A stretch of 61,782 nt of DNA from a virus: positions 1 through 61,782 of IMG/VR virus record IMGVR_UViG_3300036785_000389; one strand, written 5' to 3'. A model generated the notes under the pieces. The model ran no database searches. It was not told the origin of the DNA and saw only the letters and a program-made list of their open reading frames with translations. The stretch's first letter is position 1, and every line of letters starts with the position of its first letter. A program made the translations under genes and the position numbers. This document shows positions 8,660 to 16,385 of the stretch, piece by piece.

Positions 8660-8817
8660 TGGTATAACAACTCGCTTCCTGTATCGACCAAGATCGCGTT
8701 GCTAACGGATAGGTCTATGGCGTTAGCTGAGGAACTTCCACCACCGACGCCGTGCGTCCAGGCAGCCAGAGTAAGCGCAGCCACTACGATGAAGGTTGAT
8801 CTTAGTAAGATTACCAT
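8656..8817 (-). CDS. 53-residue exported or membrane-anchored peptide
   Basis: The ATG at 8817 encodes 53 residues: a basic start, a hydrophobic segment (STFIVVAALTLAAW) and a Gly/Ser-rich stretch leading to a short polar tail. It lies between two large spike genes and overlaps the next start as ATGA. Like its neighbours it looks exported. A role as a fibre accessory or chaperone is possible but not shown. Confidence 0.5.
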   Translation of the reverse strand: MVILLRSTFIVVAALTLAAWTHGVGGGSSSANAIDLSVSNAILVDTGSELLYQ

Positions 8818-8820
8818 ATC

Positions 8821-9540
8821 TCAAGCCGATTTTATTGCGCAGCCATAGCCGACCCAGAACGTTGAGCTGCCCATTGCATAGCCAACAGAAACGCTTGCTG
8901 CTCCAACAGCATAACTTGATGCGTTTTGATTAACCCCGGTGTTTACCTTGCCTATATCGACGCAACCAACGGCCGGAACTGTAAAATTCTGCGCGGCTGC
9001 ATTGAGCCATCCAGCGATAGCAAGTTCGTTCGTTGCGCTAGTAATTGTCACTGATGGGCTGCTAGATATTGCACTATTGGTTGCGTAATCGTGGAACGTA
9101 GTCGTTCCACCCGATTGATCCGTACCAGTCGTGGACAACGCCGCTAATGATACCGTCCCGCCGCCAGTGAACGTCGCTACGATATTGTTAGCGCCAGAGG
9201 CAGGCGCGACTAAGCCAAAGACTGTTCCATCCGCCCCAATGCCTGTCATCGACACGCCGTTATAGGTAACAGACGAGCCGCCAAATACGCCAGTGTTTTG
9301 CAGGAGTATAACGACAAGGGCGCGTTGCGTTCCCGAGCCGACTGTAAACGACGTTGATGCCCCTGACGCTACGCCGCCTGTGAACTGAGAGTTGTCGAAA
9401 GTAACCGGGCCTCCGCCGCCGCCAGACGGCACCGCTTTGAACACACCCTCGCCAATCATCTGCGCACGAACGAGCGCGGGCGCGGCAAAAAGCGCCGCAG
9501 CGCCTAGCAGAAGTTTTCGGCGTGGCAGGATCAAGCGCAT
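8821..9540 (-). CDS. Tat-signal fibre-like protein
   Basis: 239 residues beginning with a twin-arginine-type export signal (PRRKLLLGAAALFAAPALVRA), then a Gly-rich linker and an all-beta Ser/Gly/Thr-rich body of about 190 residues resembling phage fibre or adhesin domains. The ATG at 9540 follows TAGGAG and is preferred over the longer frame. The protein lies in an uninterrupted series of signal-bearing fibre genes. A Tat signal on a putative virion component is unusual; it could instead be a protein secreted during lysogeny. Confidence 0.65.
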   Translation of the reverse strand: MRLILPRRKLLLGAAALFAAPALVRAQMIGEGVFKAVPSGGGGGPVTFDNSQFTGGVASGASTSFTVGSGTQRALVVILLQNTGVFGGSSVTYNGVSMTGIGADGTVFGLVAPASGANNIVATFTGGGTVSLAALSTTGTDQSGGTTTFHDYATNSAISSSPSVTITSATNELAIAGWLNAAAQNFTVPAVGCVDIGKVNTGVNQNASSYAVGAASVSVGYAMGSSTFWVGYGCAIKSA

Positions 9541-9550
9541 TTGCGCGCTC

Positions 9551-10663
9551 CTACTTGTTAACGGTATTAATAACGATGTCGCCAGTCGTCCAGCCGCCGT
9601 TGGTGTTGTCGGTGTGGCCGTAAGCGCCACTGATGCAGTAGGCCAATCCATTTGACAGGAGAATGCCGACCGGACCGAGATTAGGACTCATCCCCGGCGA
9701 GGTCGCACTTGACATGAGATCGAACTCGAATACGAGATTGGTCGCTGACGTACAGGTAGGAGCACTTGCCGAATTGTAAATACGGACGTTAGCAATGTGT
9801 GTCCCGGTGTTCGTAGCGGTGACGCTGTATAGCGTCGTAGCCGCTGCGGTGATGAAGTTCGTCGCGACCGCTCCACCGGCAGGTGTAATAGTCGTTCCGC
9901 CTGCGCCACCAGTCGCGCCCGCCGCAGGAATAGTAGAGCCGATAATGGTCGAAGTTGGCGATGCGGCTGGGATCGGCCCCGCGATGCCGTTGGCGATGTT
10001 CTTGAGCAACGCAATCTCTGTGCCGTTGCCGGATACCCATGCGCTGTCGCCAATCGCGCCGAGGGCGACGATTGAGCCATCTGCCCACGAACCCGAGGCC
10101 GCTGCGCCCGAGGCGAACGCACCGGAGGCATAGGCCCCCGACGCCACGCCGCCAGAGGCGATTGTAACTGCACCGCCGCCGCCCGACCCGCCGCCGCCGC
10201 CCCAACCAGTCGGCAAGCCTGAGCCGCCAGAAGCGATGACGACGTTCGACGTGGAACCTGTCTGGTCGATACAGGCAAAGTGGTCGTAGGTTGTTGCGCT
10301 ATAAACAGTAGAAATAGCCAAGCCGCTAGATGCTGGTATTTGAAGTTTGTTTGTCGCGCCCGTCGCCGCGCCGGAAGCCAGCGTACAGCTAACCGTTGTC
10401 GTTCCAGAATTGAATAAAACAACAGAACCTGAATTAGTTGGTATCGCTGTTGATGCGCAGGCTGAATCTGTCGCGGTACAAGTGGCGTAAGATAAACTTG
10501 GAGCAAAACCGGCAATGGAGGCGCTGACCGAAGCGGAAACCGCCAGAGGGTTGGAGACGCTTACAAAATCCGTGCCGTTCCAGATTCTGACCGATTGCTG
10601 TGCGTTAACGGACGTTATGAGAAGCAAAAAAGCGGCTAAAACACTTGCAAATCTGGTCAACAT
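9551..10663 (-). CDS. Signal-peptide fibre/virion surface protein with ASG repeats
   Basis: The 370-residue protein starts with a signal peptide (ASVLAAFLLLITSVNA) and contains a central run of short Ala-Ser-Gly repeats (GVASGAYASGAFASG and onward, about 185-225) of the kind found in phage minor surface proteins. A Gly-rich hinge comes just before and a conserved-looking beta-rich C-terminal domain after. GGGGAGCG sits 8 nt before the ATG at 10663; the longer frame start is less likely. It heads the series of exported-looking spike genes 10.7 to 5.0 kb. Confidence 0.7.
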   Translation of the reverse strand: MLTRFASVLAAFLLLITSVNAQQSVRIWNGTDFVSVSNPLAVSASVSASIAGFAPSLSYATCTATDSACASTAIPTNSGSVVLFNSGTTTVSCTLASGAATGATNKLQIPASSGLAISTVYSATTYDHFACIDQTGSTSNVVIASGGSGLPTGWGGGGGSGGGGAVTIASGGVASGAYASGAFASGAAASGSWADGSIVALGAIGDSAWVSGNGTEIALLKNIANGIAGPIPAASPTSTIIGSTIPAAGATGGAGGTTITPAGGAVATNFITAAATTLYSVTATNTGTHIANVRIYNSASAPTCTSATNLVFEFDLMSSATSPGMSPNLGPVGILLSNGLAYCISGAYGHTDNTNGGWTTGDIVINTVNK

Positions 10664-10731
10664 GGACGGCTCGCTCCCCTTTGAGATTAGGAAAGCTAAC
10701 ATAACACTTGACAAACGGAAAGCGGGGGTAA

Positions 10732-10842
10732 TCAGCCCGTCCTACGGCGCCATTCGGCCAAGGAAAACTCAAATATCTCCAGAGCCAAGATGGCAAACTC
10801 GCCAATGAGGATCAAGACAAGAAGGGTGTATTCGGACGGCAT
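10732..10842 (-). CDS. 36-residue membrane peptide
   Basis: An ATG at 10842 gives 36 residues dominated by one predicted membrane helix (YTLLVLILIGEFAILALEI) and a basic RRR tail. There is no strong ribosome-binding site, so the call rests on the hydrophobic pattern. It lies between the 44-residue membrane peptide and the first fibre gene. Function unknown; small phage membrane proteins near 11 kb may affect the host envelope. Confidence 0.35.
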   Translation of the reverse strand: MPSEYTLLVLILIGEFAILALEIFEFSLAEWRRRTG

Positions 10843-10880
10843 GACCGTAGGGTGTCTGGTAATTGTGACGCCCGCGTGTC

Positions 10881-11015
10881 TCAGGCAAAAACCATCAGGA
10901 AAATGGTGAGGGTGCCGATGGCGGACAGAAGGCAAAGGGCGACAAAAATCCTAGTCGGCACCAGAACCATGCCCGGCACGTAAGGGCGCATATAAATCAG
11001 TTGCGGGTCATCCAT
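10881..11015 (-). CDS. 44-residue membrane peptide
   Basis: The ATG at 11015 encodes 44 residues with a polar N-terminus and a C-terminal membrane helix (FVALCLLSAIGTLTIFLMVF). GGGGAT lies 16 nt upstream, so the start is uncertain; in-frame ATGs also occur inside. It is divergent from the two-helix membrane protein at 11050, with only 34 bp between the start codons. Confidence 0.4.
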   Translation of the reverse strand: MDDPQLIYMRPYVPGMVLVPTRIFVALCLLSAIGTLTIFLMVFA

Positions 11016-11049
11016 TGGGAACTTTTATCCCCTATCGTTGTTACCGGAC

Positions 11050-11250
11050 ATGATCGAAACCCTCGTCTCGCTTATCGTGTGGTTGGTGATCGTTGGCCTT
11101 ATTTATTGGGCTGTGACGACTATCCTCGGGGTGATGCCGATCGCGGAGCCGATTGCCACTGTGATCCGGGTTTTGTTGATCGTTGTACTGTGCCTCATCA
11201 TCATTTACGCGCTGCTGCCGTTAACGCATGTGCATGTCAGCCTGCATTGA
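11050..11250 (+). CDS. Two-helix membrane protein, Thivi_2564-like
   Basis: 66 residues with two membrane helices (LVSLIVWLVIVGLIYWAV and VIRVLLIVVLCLIIIYALL) separated by a short loop with PIAEPI, matching the pattern of the Thivi_2564 family of small phage/prophage membrane proteins. The ATG at 11050 is chosen over a TTG at 11038. It is a lone plus-strand gene between minus-strand blocks. A holin-like or superinfection-related role is possible. Confidence 0.55.
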   Translation: MIETLVSLIVWLVIVGLIYWAVTTILGVMPIAEPIATVIRVLLIVVLCLIIIYALLPLTHVHVSLH

Positions 11251-11253
11251 GCG

Positions 11254-11892
11254 TCACGGCGCTAACGAACCTTGTTTAGGTTGATCGACGCTTGATAGTC
11301 TCCATGTAAAACGTCCCGGCAATGGGTCGCCCATGAAAAACCCAACTGTGGTCTGACCCTTCCGTAGGGCAGATCGATATTCTTCTAGGATGGACACGGA
11401 AGGCTCGAACGCTGCGTGTTCGACAAAGAGAAAACCCTCCTCACTGAAAATCTCGTAGAAAAACTCGCAAACCTCATCTCTGACCCCGCGCGGTCCGCGT
11501 TTCTCCGGTTCCTCTGGAATAAGAACTCCATCCTCGACCGCCCGGACCCGTTTTTCCTTCGGTGCCCGTGGCCCAGATAAAAGATTTAACCTCTTGGCCT
11601 CTCTCCGATCGCAAGACCGAATCACATCAACCGCCGCCTGGTCAGTACCAGCCGCCTTGATCGCCGCAGAAAGCCCTTGCAGTAAGGTAATCGCCGATCC
11701 GGTAACGGTCGCCTGTACAGCAACATCGGCCTGTAGCTTGGAAAGGTCCGCCATAGCATCATCCTCCTTTTGCAAAAGAAGCGCCAGCATCGATCTTAGC
11801 TCCCAGGCCCATTGCGGCGCTCCATCAAACGGGTCTTGAGAGTGGTGAAGGTGAAAACCGTGCAGCCGGAACCCGTGAATGTCAAAGACCAT
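11254..11892 (-). CDS. Hypothetical protein, possibly chimeric
   Basis: The frame from the ATG at 11892 (GAAGGGGGGG upstream) encodes 212 residues. A second ATG at 11754 has an excellent AAAAGGAGG site and would give 166 residues starting MADLSKLQADVAVQ. Residues about 68-105 form the alpha-helical SAITLLQGLSAAIKAAG pattern common in small phage proteins, whereas the remaining half is unrelated-looking, Arg/Glu-rich and without a recognised domain. The N-terminal start region abuts the truncated nuclease fragment on the other strand, suggesting a recombination junction here. Confidence 0.5.
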   Translation of the reverse strand: MVFDIHGFRLHGFHLHHSQDPFDGAPQWAWELRSMLALLLQKEDDAMADLSKLQADVAVQATVTGSAITLLQGLSAAIKAAGTDQAAVDVIRSCDRREAKRLNLLSGPRAPKEKRVRAVEDGVLIPEEPEKRGPRGVRDEVCEFFYEIFSEEGFLFVEHAAFEPSVSILEEYRSALRKGQTTVGFFMGDPLPGRFTWRLSSVDQPKQGSLAP

Positions 11893-11948
11893 CTCAACCC
11901 CCCCTTCGCCGCACGCCGCTTGCGCATATAGACAACACGTCCATCCCA

Positions 11949-12446
11949 GTGCCATTCGAGTGCTTCTATGCAGCGGAGGTGGTCGACGCCGCCAGAGTAG
12001 AGCGCGCGATCCATGAGGCGTTCGATGATCATCGTGTCAGGAAAAGTCGAGAGTTTTTCAGGCTGTCCCCCGATAAGCCCAAAGCTATCATCGAGCTGCT
12101 CTGCCTCAAAAATGTGACGCCCGGAGATGAACTGTTCACAGAGGCCGATGACAAAGAAGCGCTTGGAGAGGCCAAGAAGCGCAGAGCCGCTTTTAACTTT
12201 TCGATTGTCGGCATTGCTCCTGGCACCGTCCTGCAATCCGTCTTCGACGACCAGATAACGTGTATCGTTAAAGGCGACCGTTCGGTCGACTTTCGAGGCC
12301 AAGAACACAGCCTGTCCAGCTCCGCCCTCGAAGTTGCCCATGAAAAAGGTTTTGGCTGGTCAGCAATCGCCGGCCCCCAATATTGGAAATATGAAGGCAA
12401 AACTCTTTCAGAGCTCAGAGAGGAAAAAGCGGGCGACGAAGATTAA
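11949..12446 (+). pseudogene. C-terminal fragment of a GIY-YIG (T5orf172)/DUF4357 nuclease
   Basis: The frame reads NTSIPVPFECFYAAEV, then EFFRL, which is the C-terminal half of a T5orf172/GIY-YIG nuclease domain, followed by a DUF4357 domain (RRAAFNFSIVGI, ITC, SLSSSAL, GPQYW). The N-terminal 40 or so residues carrying the GIY-YIG core strands are missing: upstream in-frame sequence is unrelated and has no good start (the GTG at 11949 is internal to the domain). The fragment is probably inactive. It marks the left edge of an imported block that ends in a second truncated nuclease. Confidence 0.7.
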
Positions 12447-12489
12447 GATTTCGAAAGGCGTGGCTTGAGAAACGTTTGAACGGTATGCC

Positions 12490-13128
12490 ATGGCATCAGA
12501 TTTTATAATTGGACAGACATATAACCGCCGAAAAGACATTCACGCGCATTACAGTGGTCAGCGGCAAAGCGGAATTGTTACGCCAGCAAATTATCCGGCC
12601 GTCTTCATCTTCACGGGCCGTGGCACACGGCATGGGTACGCCGATGATTGGTCGGCCGATGGCACCTTCCGTTATTTCGGAGAGGGTCAAAAGGGCGATA
12701 TGACCCTTACGAAGGGAAACAAAGCGATTGCCAATCACGCAGCCGATGGCAAAGACTTGTTGCTCTTTGAGATGCTCGGTGGTGGCAATATTCGATTTCG
12801 GGGACCATTTAATTGTGCCGGGTATTCATTTGAGAACGGCAAGGACCAGCACGGCAACATCCGCAAGGCTATCGTTTTTCACCTAGTGCCCATTGCCACC
12901 GAGGGCGCTGAATTAGATCTCCCGCCGCTCCTTGGTTCTGGCATCAGCCTGGAGGAACAGCGCAAGAGAGCCCTTGCTGCCGCAGGCCCTGCCCGCGAGA
13001 GTGAGCGTGAGGGTTCAAACCGAACCTATCGCCTGCGCAGTCAGACAATCCGGCAGTATGTGCTGGCGCGCGCAAAGGGCGTTTGCGAAAGTTGTGATCC
13101 CGAACAAATCCCGCTCCGACATTTATGA
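12490..13128 (+). pseudogene. ScoMcrA-like SRA-HNH endonuclease truncated within HNH
   Basis: 212 residues. The first 140 match the SRA-like domain of McrA-type HNH restriction enzymes (YNRRKDIHAHYSGQ, GYADDW, RYFGEGQKGDM). The domain normally recognises modified DNA. The following YVLARAKGVCESC begins the HNH zinc site, but the frame stops 12 residues later, so the rest of the zinc site and the catalytic histidines are absent. It could survive only as a DNA-binding protein. The cut lies where the antisense ORF of the minus-strand gene enters, pointing to a recombination breakpoint near 13.1 kb. Confidence 0.7.
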
Positions 13129-13399
13129 TCATTTGTTTGGCAAGTTTCTGCGCCTTTTCCTCTCGCCAATCGATCTTCCGGTCAAATTCATCGTCGTCTC
13201 GTTTTGATGGTTGCTTGTAAGCCCACCAAGCGCTCCGCCATGAGTTACCTTCGACCGCTTTTGGACACTCTCGCAGGACCTTTGCCATTGTATTGATTGT
13301 TCGCAATGAGACGGTGGTTAGGTCTTTTATGTGCTCATATGTTTTCGTTCCTTTCTTTACCAATCGAAATGCAGCATCAAATTTCTCAGCCCTAGTCAT
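12944..13399 (-). CDS. ParB-C-terminus-like helical protein, C-terminal part antisense to the nuclease fragment
   Basis: From the ATG at 13399 the first 95 residues (MTRAEKFDAAFRLVKKG, TVSLRTINTMAKVLRE) resemble the helix-turn-helix/C-terminal part of ParB-like partition or nuclease proteins, without their N-terminal ParB domain. A GTG at 13423 is an alternative start. Beyond about residue 95 the frame runs through the antisense strand of the truncated McrA-like gene and reads as nonsense. The native C-terminus was therefore probably lost at the same breakpoint. Likely a remnant. Confidence 0.4.
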   Translation of the reverse strand: MTRAEKFDAAFRLVKKGTKTYEHIKDLTTVSLRTINTMAKVLRECPKAVEGNSWRSAWWAYKQPSKRDDDEFDRKIDWREEKAQKLAKQMIINVGAGFVRDHNFRKRPLRAPAHTAGLSDCAGDRFGLNPHAHSRGQGLRQQGLSCAVPPG

Positions 13400-13412
13400 T
13401 CGCAACTTGTCT

Positions 13413-13721
13413 TTAACATTCACCCGCAGCCTTGACGCCTTCCGTCTTGAGGTGGAACGAATTACGCGGCCTAAAATAAAGCCTCACATAGTTATGTGCA
13501 TCTGGATTGTTCCAAACAGCACCTTGATTAGCCACATCACAGATCAAATTGCCAACATTGCTTCTGCATTTAATTTCGCCCGATTTTACGATCTCGACGG
13601 CGACCTCAAGTTGGCAGGTATGAAATAGGTGCACCGGCCAATTAGCTCTAACCGGGAATGGCGCCAATTTAGACGACCATTCCTTCGAGTGGCGCGCCGC
13701 ACGTTTTACAGTGATAGACAT
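13413..13721 (-). pseudogene. DarT-like DNA ADP-ribosyltransferase, N-terminal fragment
   Basis: 102 residues from the ATG at 13721. VHLFHTCQLE, IVKSGEIKCRS and YVRLYFRPRNSFHLKTEG match the N-terminal half of DarT1/DUF4433-type toxins, which ADP-ribosylate single-stranded DNA. The frame then stops, so the C-terminal half containing the catalytic glutamate (HAE region in the family) is absent. It overlaps the macrodomain gene by 16 nt, as toxin and antitoxin genes do in darTG operons. As it stands it should be catalytically dead. Confidence 0.6.
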
Positions 13722-14209
13722 TCCTGGTGGTATTCCGAAGCTTGCGCGTTCTTGCTCAGTAATTCGTCGCCTACATGCAGACTGTGAATGTAGATTGGAA
13801 TACTGATTTTGCCCAAATAGCGCTCGATAATTGGCTTGACGTCGGTCCAATTCAGATTGCCGTTTCCGCAGCCCAAGGGCGGGAACGATGCCGAGACAAT
13901 TCCCATTTTTTCGTAATTTTGTACGAACGTCTCAAGGCCCTTTTCAATGTATTCAAGCTTCGACGGCAATTGCCACGTAGTCTTAGTCGGAAAGTTCAAC
14001 ACCCAACGACCGTCGCCCTTCCAAAGGTGCAGGTCGCCGATCTTAAACTCTCCACGGTCGCAAAGCTTACGGTACTCTGCGAACATCGCGGGGTAGCGAT
14101 CTCGAAAAGTTTTAGCAATACCCTTGCCCATAACTCCCACGGTGTTCACCGTATTCACCAGGGTTTGGGCCGGAGAATCAAATAGGCTGGCGTAAATATA
14201 GGTTAGCAT
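13706..14209 (-). CDS. Macrodomain protein, DarG-like
   Basis: The 167-residue protein is a single macrodomain: VNTVGVMGKGIAKTF at 18-35 (ADP-ribose binding loop), INFPTK-type strand (VLNFPTK), and FPPLGCGNGNLNW near 110-123. This is the ALC1/DarG1 subtype that removes ADP-ribose from DNA thymidine or guanine adducts. It lacks the C-terminal extension of full DarG, so it is a minimal version. Upstream of the DarT-like fragment it forms a recognisable darTG-type pair with an apparently intact antitoxin and a broken toxin. It may protect phage DNA from host DarT. Confidence 0.75.
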   Translation of the reverse strand: MLTYIYASLFDSPAQTLVNTVNTVGVMGKGIAKTFRDRYPAMFAEYRKLCDRGEFKIGDLHLWKGDGRWVLNFPTKTTWQLPSKLEYIEKGLETFVQNYEKMGIVSASFPPLGCGNGNLNWTDVKPIIERYLGKISIPIYIHSLHVGDELLSKNAQASEYHQECLSL

Positions 14210-14443
14210 GCGTTCTCTGTTCGTTCGAGCCACCGTACCATACGCTGATTCGTTGTGTCGAGTTTCTACGGTTGGAGCGTGCCTCAATCCACAGAACAAC
14301 TGGCCGACTATAGCCGCAGTTCGGTCCGCTTTCAGCTTCGCGAGGTTGATTTATGGTTTGCAGAGAGCCCTATTTCCCTCGACCCCAATAGATTCTGATC
14401 AACAAATGGAGGCGAAGCAACATTGTCTTCTTCATCTTGATGG

Positions 14444-14650
14444 TTAATCACGCATGTAAGACCGGCGTGTATCAATATCGTTGTAGGTCGTAGCCTCTCG
14501 ATTTGACGCGATCACAGCCTCCCCGGTCTTTGGACGCGCCCCCCGGGCGGACACTCGCGGCATCACACCTGAAACCTTCGGGCACGGCCTCCCCACCCCA
14601 ACCCTAAAAGGGTGGTTCTGACCACACTCCAAACAAGAATACCAATCCAT
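14444..14650 (-). CDS. Possible small Cys-containing protein
   Basis: A 68-residue frame with an N-terminal zinc-ribbon-like CLEC plus a third cysteine 18 residues on, then a basic stretch. There is no convincing ribosome-binding site before the ATG at 14650. The surrounding 14.2-15.0 kb shows little other coding signal, so this may be a remnant. Confidence 0.25.
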   Translation of the reverse strand: MDWYSCLECGQNHPFRVGVGRPCPKVSGVMPRVSARGARPKTGEAVIASNREATTYNDIDTRRSYMRD

Positions 14651-14706
14651 AAAGTTAATCTGACACCGTTAGTTTAACGAAGGCAAGGCGACTACATAAA
14701 CCATTT

Positions 14707-14919
14707 TCATTTTCCGGGGGAAAGGGTGAGGTGCCCTCTAATCATCCTCGCGCCGACCCATTTACTTGCAAAAAACACCGCCGCAACCGGAAATACCCAC
14801 GAAATTTCAAACCCTCTATTAAGCTTCTGACGCCCTCCCCGGCGCTGAATATCGAGTTCGATCGGCACCTCATTTTCTGCCGGCAGAAAACTCCTGAATA
14901 AATATCTCCAATTTCTCAA
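14707..14919 (-). CDS. Doubtful small ORF
   Basis: A 70-residue frame with a weakly hydrophobic segment (FEISWVFPVAAVFFAS). Only TTG or internal GTG starts are available in this frame; a competing frame begins at an ATG in the middle. Nothing else is seen between 14651 and 15081 apart from AT-rich sequence. Low support. Confidence 0.2.
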   Translation of the reverse strand: MRNWRYLFRSFLPAENEVPIELDIQRRGGRQKLNRGFEISWVFPVAAVFFASKWVGARMIRGHLTLSPGK

Positions 14920-15081
14920 TTATTTCAATACCACAACATATCGAGACGTACACACTTACAAGACCGTCACTTACCAAGCGCAAGGCTTTGAGCCATGGGC
15001 GCATCCTGACCTGGCCGGCGATCAATCACGGTGCGATTTTGCTGGCGCCGAGCTGCCGGATCGCGCTATGTGAGGCGCATG

Positions 15082-15432
15082 GGCGTTCAGCAAGCCGAGC
15101 CGGTCGCGCGCGTAATTAGCCGTCGGAAACACCCCCGCGCAGTTCCCAAACACCACGCACCCTTAAAACGGATGCACCGGGAAACTGGAGTTGATTTGTT
15201 AGCTGAGGCTATCTGGCCTTGGCATTGGGCAGCGTATCCAGGGCTACTTAAGGGGTTGTGGGGGTTGTTTGGGCCGAGGGCGGCTAAGGTCACTATCAGA
15301 GATTGGCGAAGGGGCCGTAGGGGCGCCCCTGTATGGGCCTTAGACCTTCTAATAGCCGAGGCGAGGAAGCGGGTCGCTGTACTATCGGCCGCAATTGAAC
15401 GAGCCGAAAAAGAAAAAACCACGCGGAAATAA
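15082..15432 (+). CDS. Basic hypothetical protein with HTH-like segment
   Basis: From the ATG at 15082 (GAGG 5 nt upstream) 116 residues: a basic N-terminus, then a Trp-rich helical segment (AEAIWPWHWAAYPGLLKGLWGLFG), then KVTIRDWRRGRRGAPVWALDLL, which looks like a helix-turn-helix/recognition segment, and a C-terminal helix of Arg/Glu. It may start later, at an ATG at 15172. It resembles small DNA-binding proteins of rhizobial prophages; function unproven. Confidence 0.5.
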   Translation, partial: GVQQAEPVARVISRRKHPRAVPKHHAPLKRMHRETGVDLLAEAIWPWHWAAYPGLLKGLWGLFGPRAAKVTIRDWRRGRRGAPVWALDLLIAEARKRVAVLSAAIERAEKEKTTRK

Positions 15433-15467
15433 TAGCGTATTTGCCTATTTAGATCAATCCCCACATG

Positions 15468-15480
15468 CGTCTTTAAGACG
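15468..15480. promoter_or_regulatory. 13-bp perfect palindrome upstream of the ArdC-fragment gene
   Basis: CGTCTT-T-AAGACG lies 90 bp upstream of the ATG at 15571, in the only sizeable gap before the 15.6-17.2 kb plus-strand operon. A TATACG box follows at 15501, but no good -35 was found. It could be an operator for that operon. Confidence 0.3.
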
Positions 15481-15570
15481 TAACAATTCGTGATTAGACA
15501 TATACGACATTAAGGCTCATTGGTTCATTCATGCCCGATTGGCGTTGGGCAATAACCGAGAGGACTTTCC

Positions 15571-15855
15571 ATGAAACGCGACCTTTATCAGTCGGTAACA
15601 GATTCCATCCTAGCTAAGATGGAAACCGGAGTTATGCCATGGCAACGCGATTGGAGTTCGACCGGCCCTAGCGTTCCCATGAACGCGATTAGCGAGCGCC
15701 CCTATTCCGGTATCAACGTATTGCTCTTTTGGGCGAGTGCCGATGCCGGATATGCAAAACCGCGATATGTGACGTTCAAACAAGCCAAAGAGGCCGGCGG
15801 TACCGTATACCTACGCGGCTTGGCGATTGCCGAGCCGCAAGCGATTGCAGCGTGA
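15571..15855 (+). CDS. ArdC N-terminal domain, single-domain antirestriction-like protein
   Basis: 94 residues matching the N-terminal ssDNA-binding domain of ArdC antirestriction proteins: DLYQSVTDSILAKMETGVMPWQRDW at the start, then PYSGINVLLFWA and YVTFKQAKEAGGTV. Full ArdC proteins of about 300 residues continue with a metalloprotease domain, but here the frame leaves the family after GGTV and stops. GAGAGGA precedes the ATG. It is the first gene of a short plus-strand operon. Either a functional minimal protein or a truncation. Confidence 0.7.
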   Translation: MKRDLYQSVTDSILAKMETGVMPWQRDWSSTGPSVPMNAISERPYSGINVLLFWASADAGYAKPRYVTFKQAKEAGGTVYLRGLAIAEPQAIAA

Positions 15856-15860
15856 TCGCC

Positions 15861-16115
15861 ATGAATCGCAACGCAATCGACTTTAGCGAGCGCATGGAAC
15901 AAGGCAACGCTAATGCGCTCGACTACCGGAATCAAGGGCGCGGCGGCACCGTGCGCGTGTTCAAAACCACCGCAGAAATGTACCGCAATCAAACTTTCGA
16001 TTGTTGGGATGTGCTGCGCGCCGAGGTCAAGGCCACATGCAAGCTCGTATTGGCCGAGATCGACGGCTCTAGGCTCAATAAAATCCTAGGAGATGACGAT
16101 GGTCTATCATTCTGA
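15861..16115 (+). CDS. Hypothetical protein following the ArdC fragment
   Basis: 84 residues from the ATG at 15861, 5 nt after the previous stop. Soluble, mixed helix and strand, with no recognised motif. A reading frame extending upstream is antisense noise. Codon use resembles its neighbours. Belongs to the 15.6-17.2 kb operon. Confidence 0.5.
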   Translation: MNRNAIDFSERMEQGNANALDYRNQGRGGTVRVFKTTAEMYRNQTFDCWDVLRAEVKATCKLVLAEIDGSRLNKILGDDDGLSF

Positions 16116-16281
16116 TTTGCCCGGCACCGCGCCCGATCCTGTGGGACTCGCGCGGCAATTGGCTGCAAAGCCGCTATTGTCACCAAAGCCACAACAACCT
16201 TGCGACATTGGCTTGTTTTCCGATGACGCAAACCAGCTTGATCTTATCGAAATGCTGATGGAACCAGTCGAGGACCATTAA
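16099..16281 (+). CDS. Small acidic protein
   Basis: 60 residues starting at the ATG at 16099, which lies at the right distance from TAGGAG; the ATG at 16093 directly abuts it. The C-terminal part contains DDANQLDLIEML, an acidic helix. The frame overlaps the end of the previous gene by 17 nt. Function unknown. Confidence 0.5.
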   Translation: MVYHSDLPGTAPDPVGLARQLAAKPLLSPKPQQPCDIGLFSDDANQLDLIEMLMEPVEDH

Positions 16282-16286
16282 TAAAC

Positions 16287-16318
16287 GCGGCCGACGAGAT
16301 TGGCGTCCCGCCGGCCGC
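16287..16318 (+). terminator. GC-rich hairpin between two plus-strand genes
   Basis: GCGGCCGACG and CGTC/CGGCCGC form a long GC stem with a 7-nt loop (AGATTGG) and a small bulge. Only a weak T-containing run follows (TTGTTACCGTTT), so this is at best a partial terminator or attenuator before the HTH gene at 16386. Confidence 0.4.
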
Positions 16319-16385
16319 TTGTTACCGTTTGGCTCAAAGGCCCGAGAGGACGCCCGAGCGCCACGATAACTAAAGGGTTTATACC

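Noticed and set aside
11796-12341. 181-residue minus-strand frame opposite the GIY-YIG fragment
   Set aside because: It is antisense to a recognisable DUF4357 domain and overlaps it fully.
14208-14447. Plus-strand frame after the macrodomain gene
   Set aside because: It has no ribosome-binding site or motif, and its sequence is unlike a protein.
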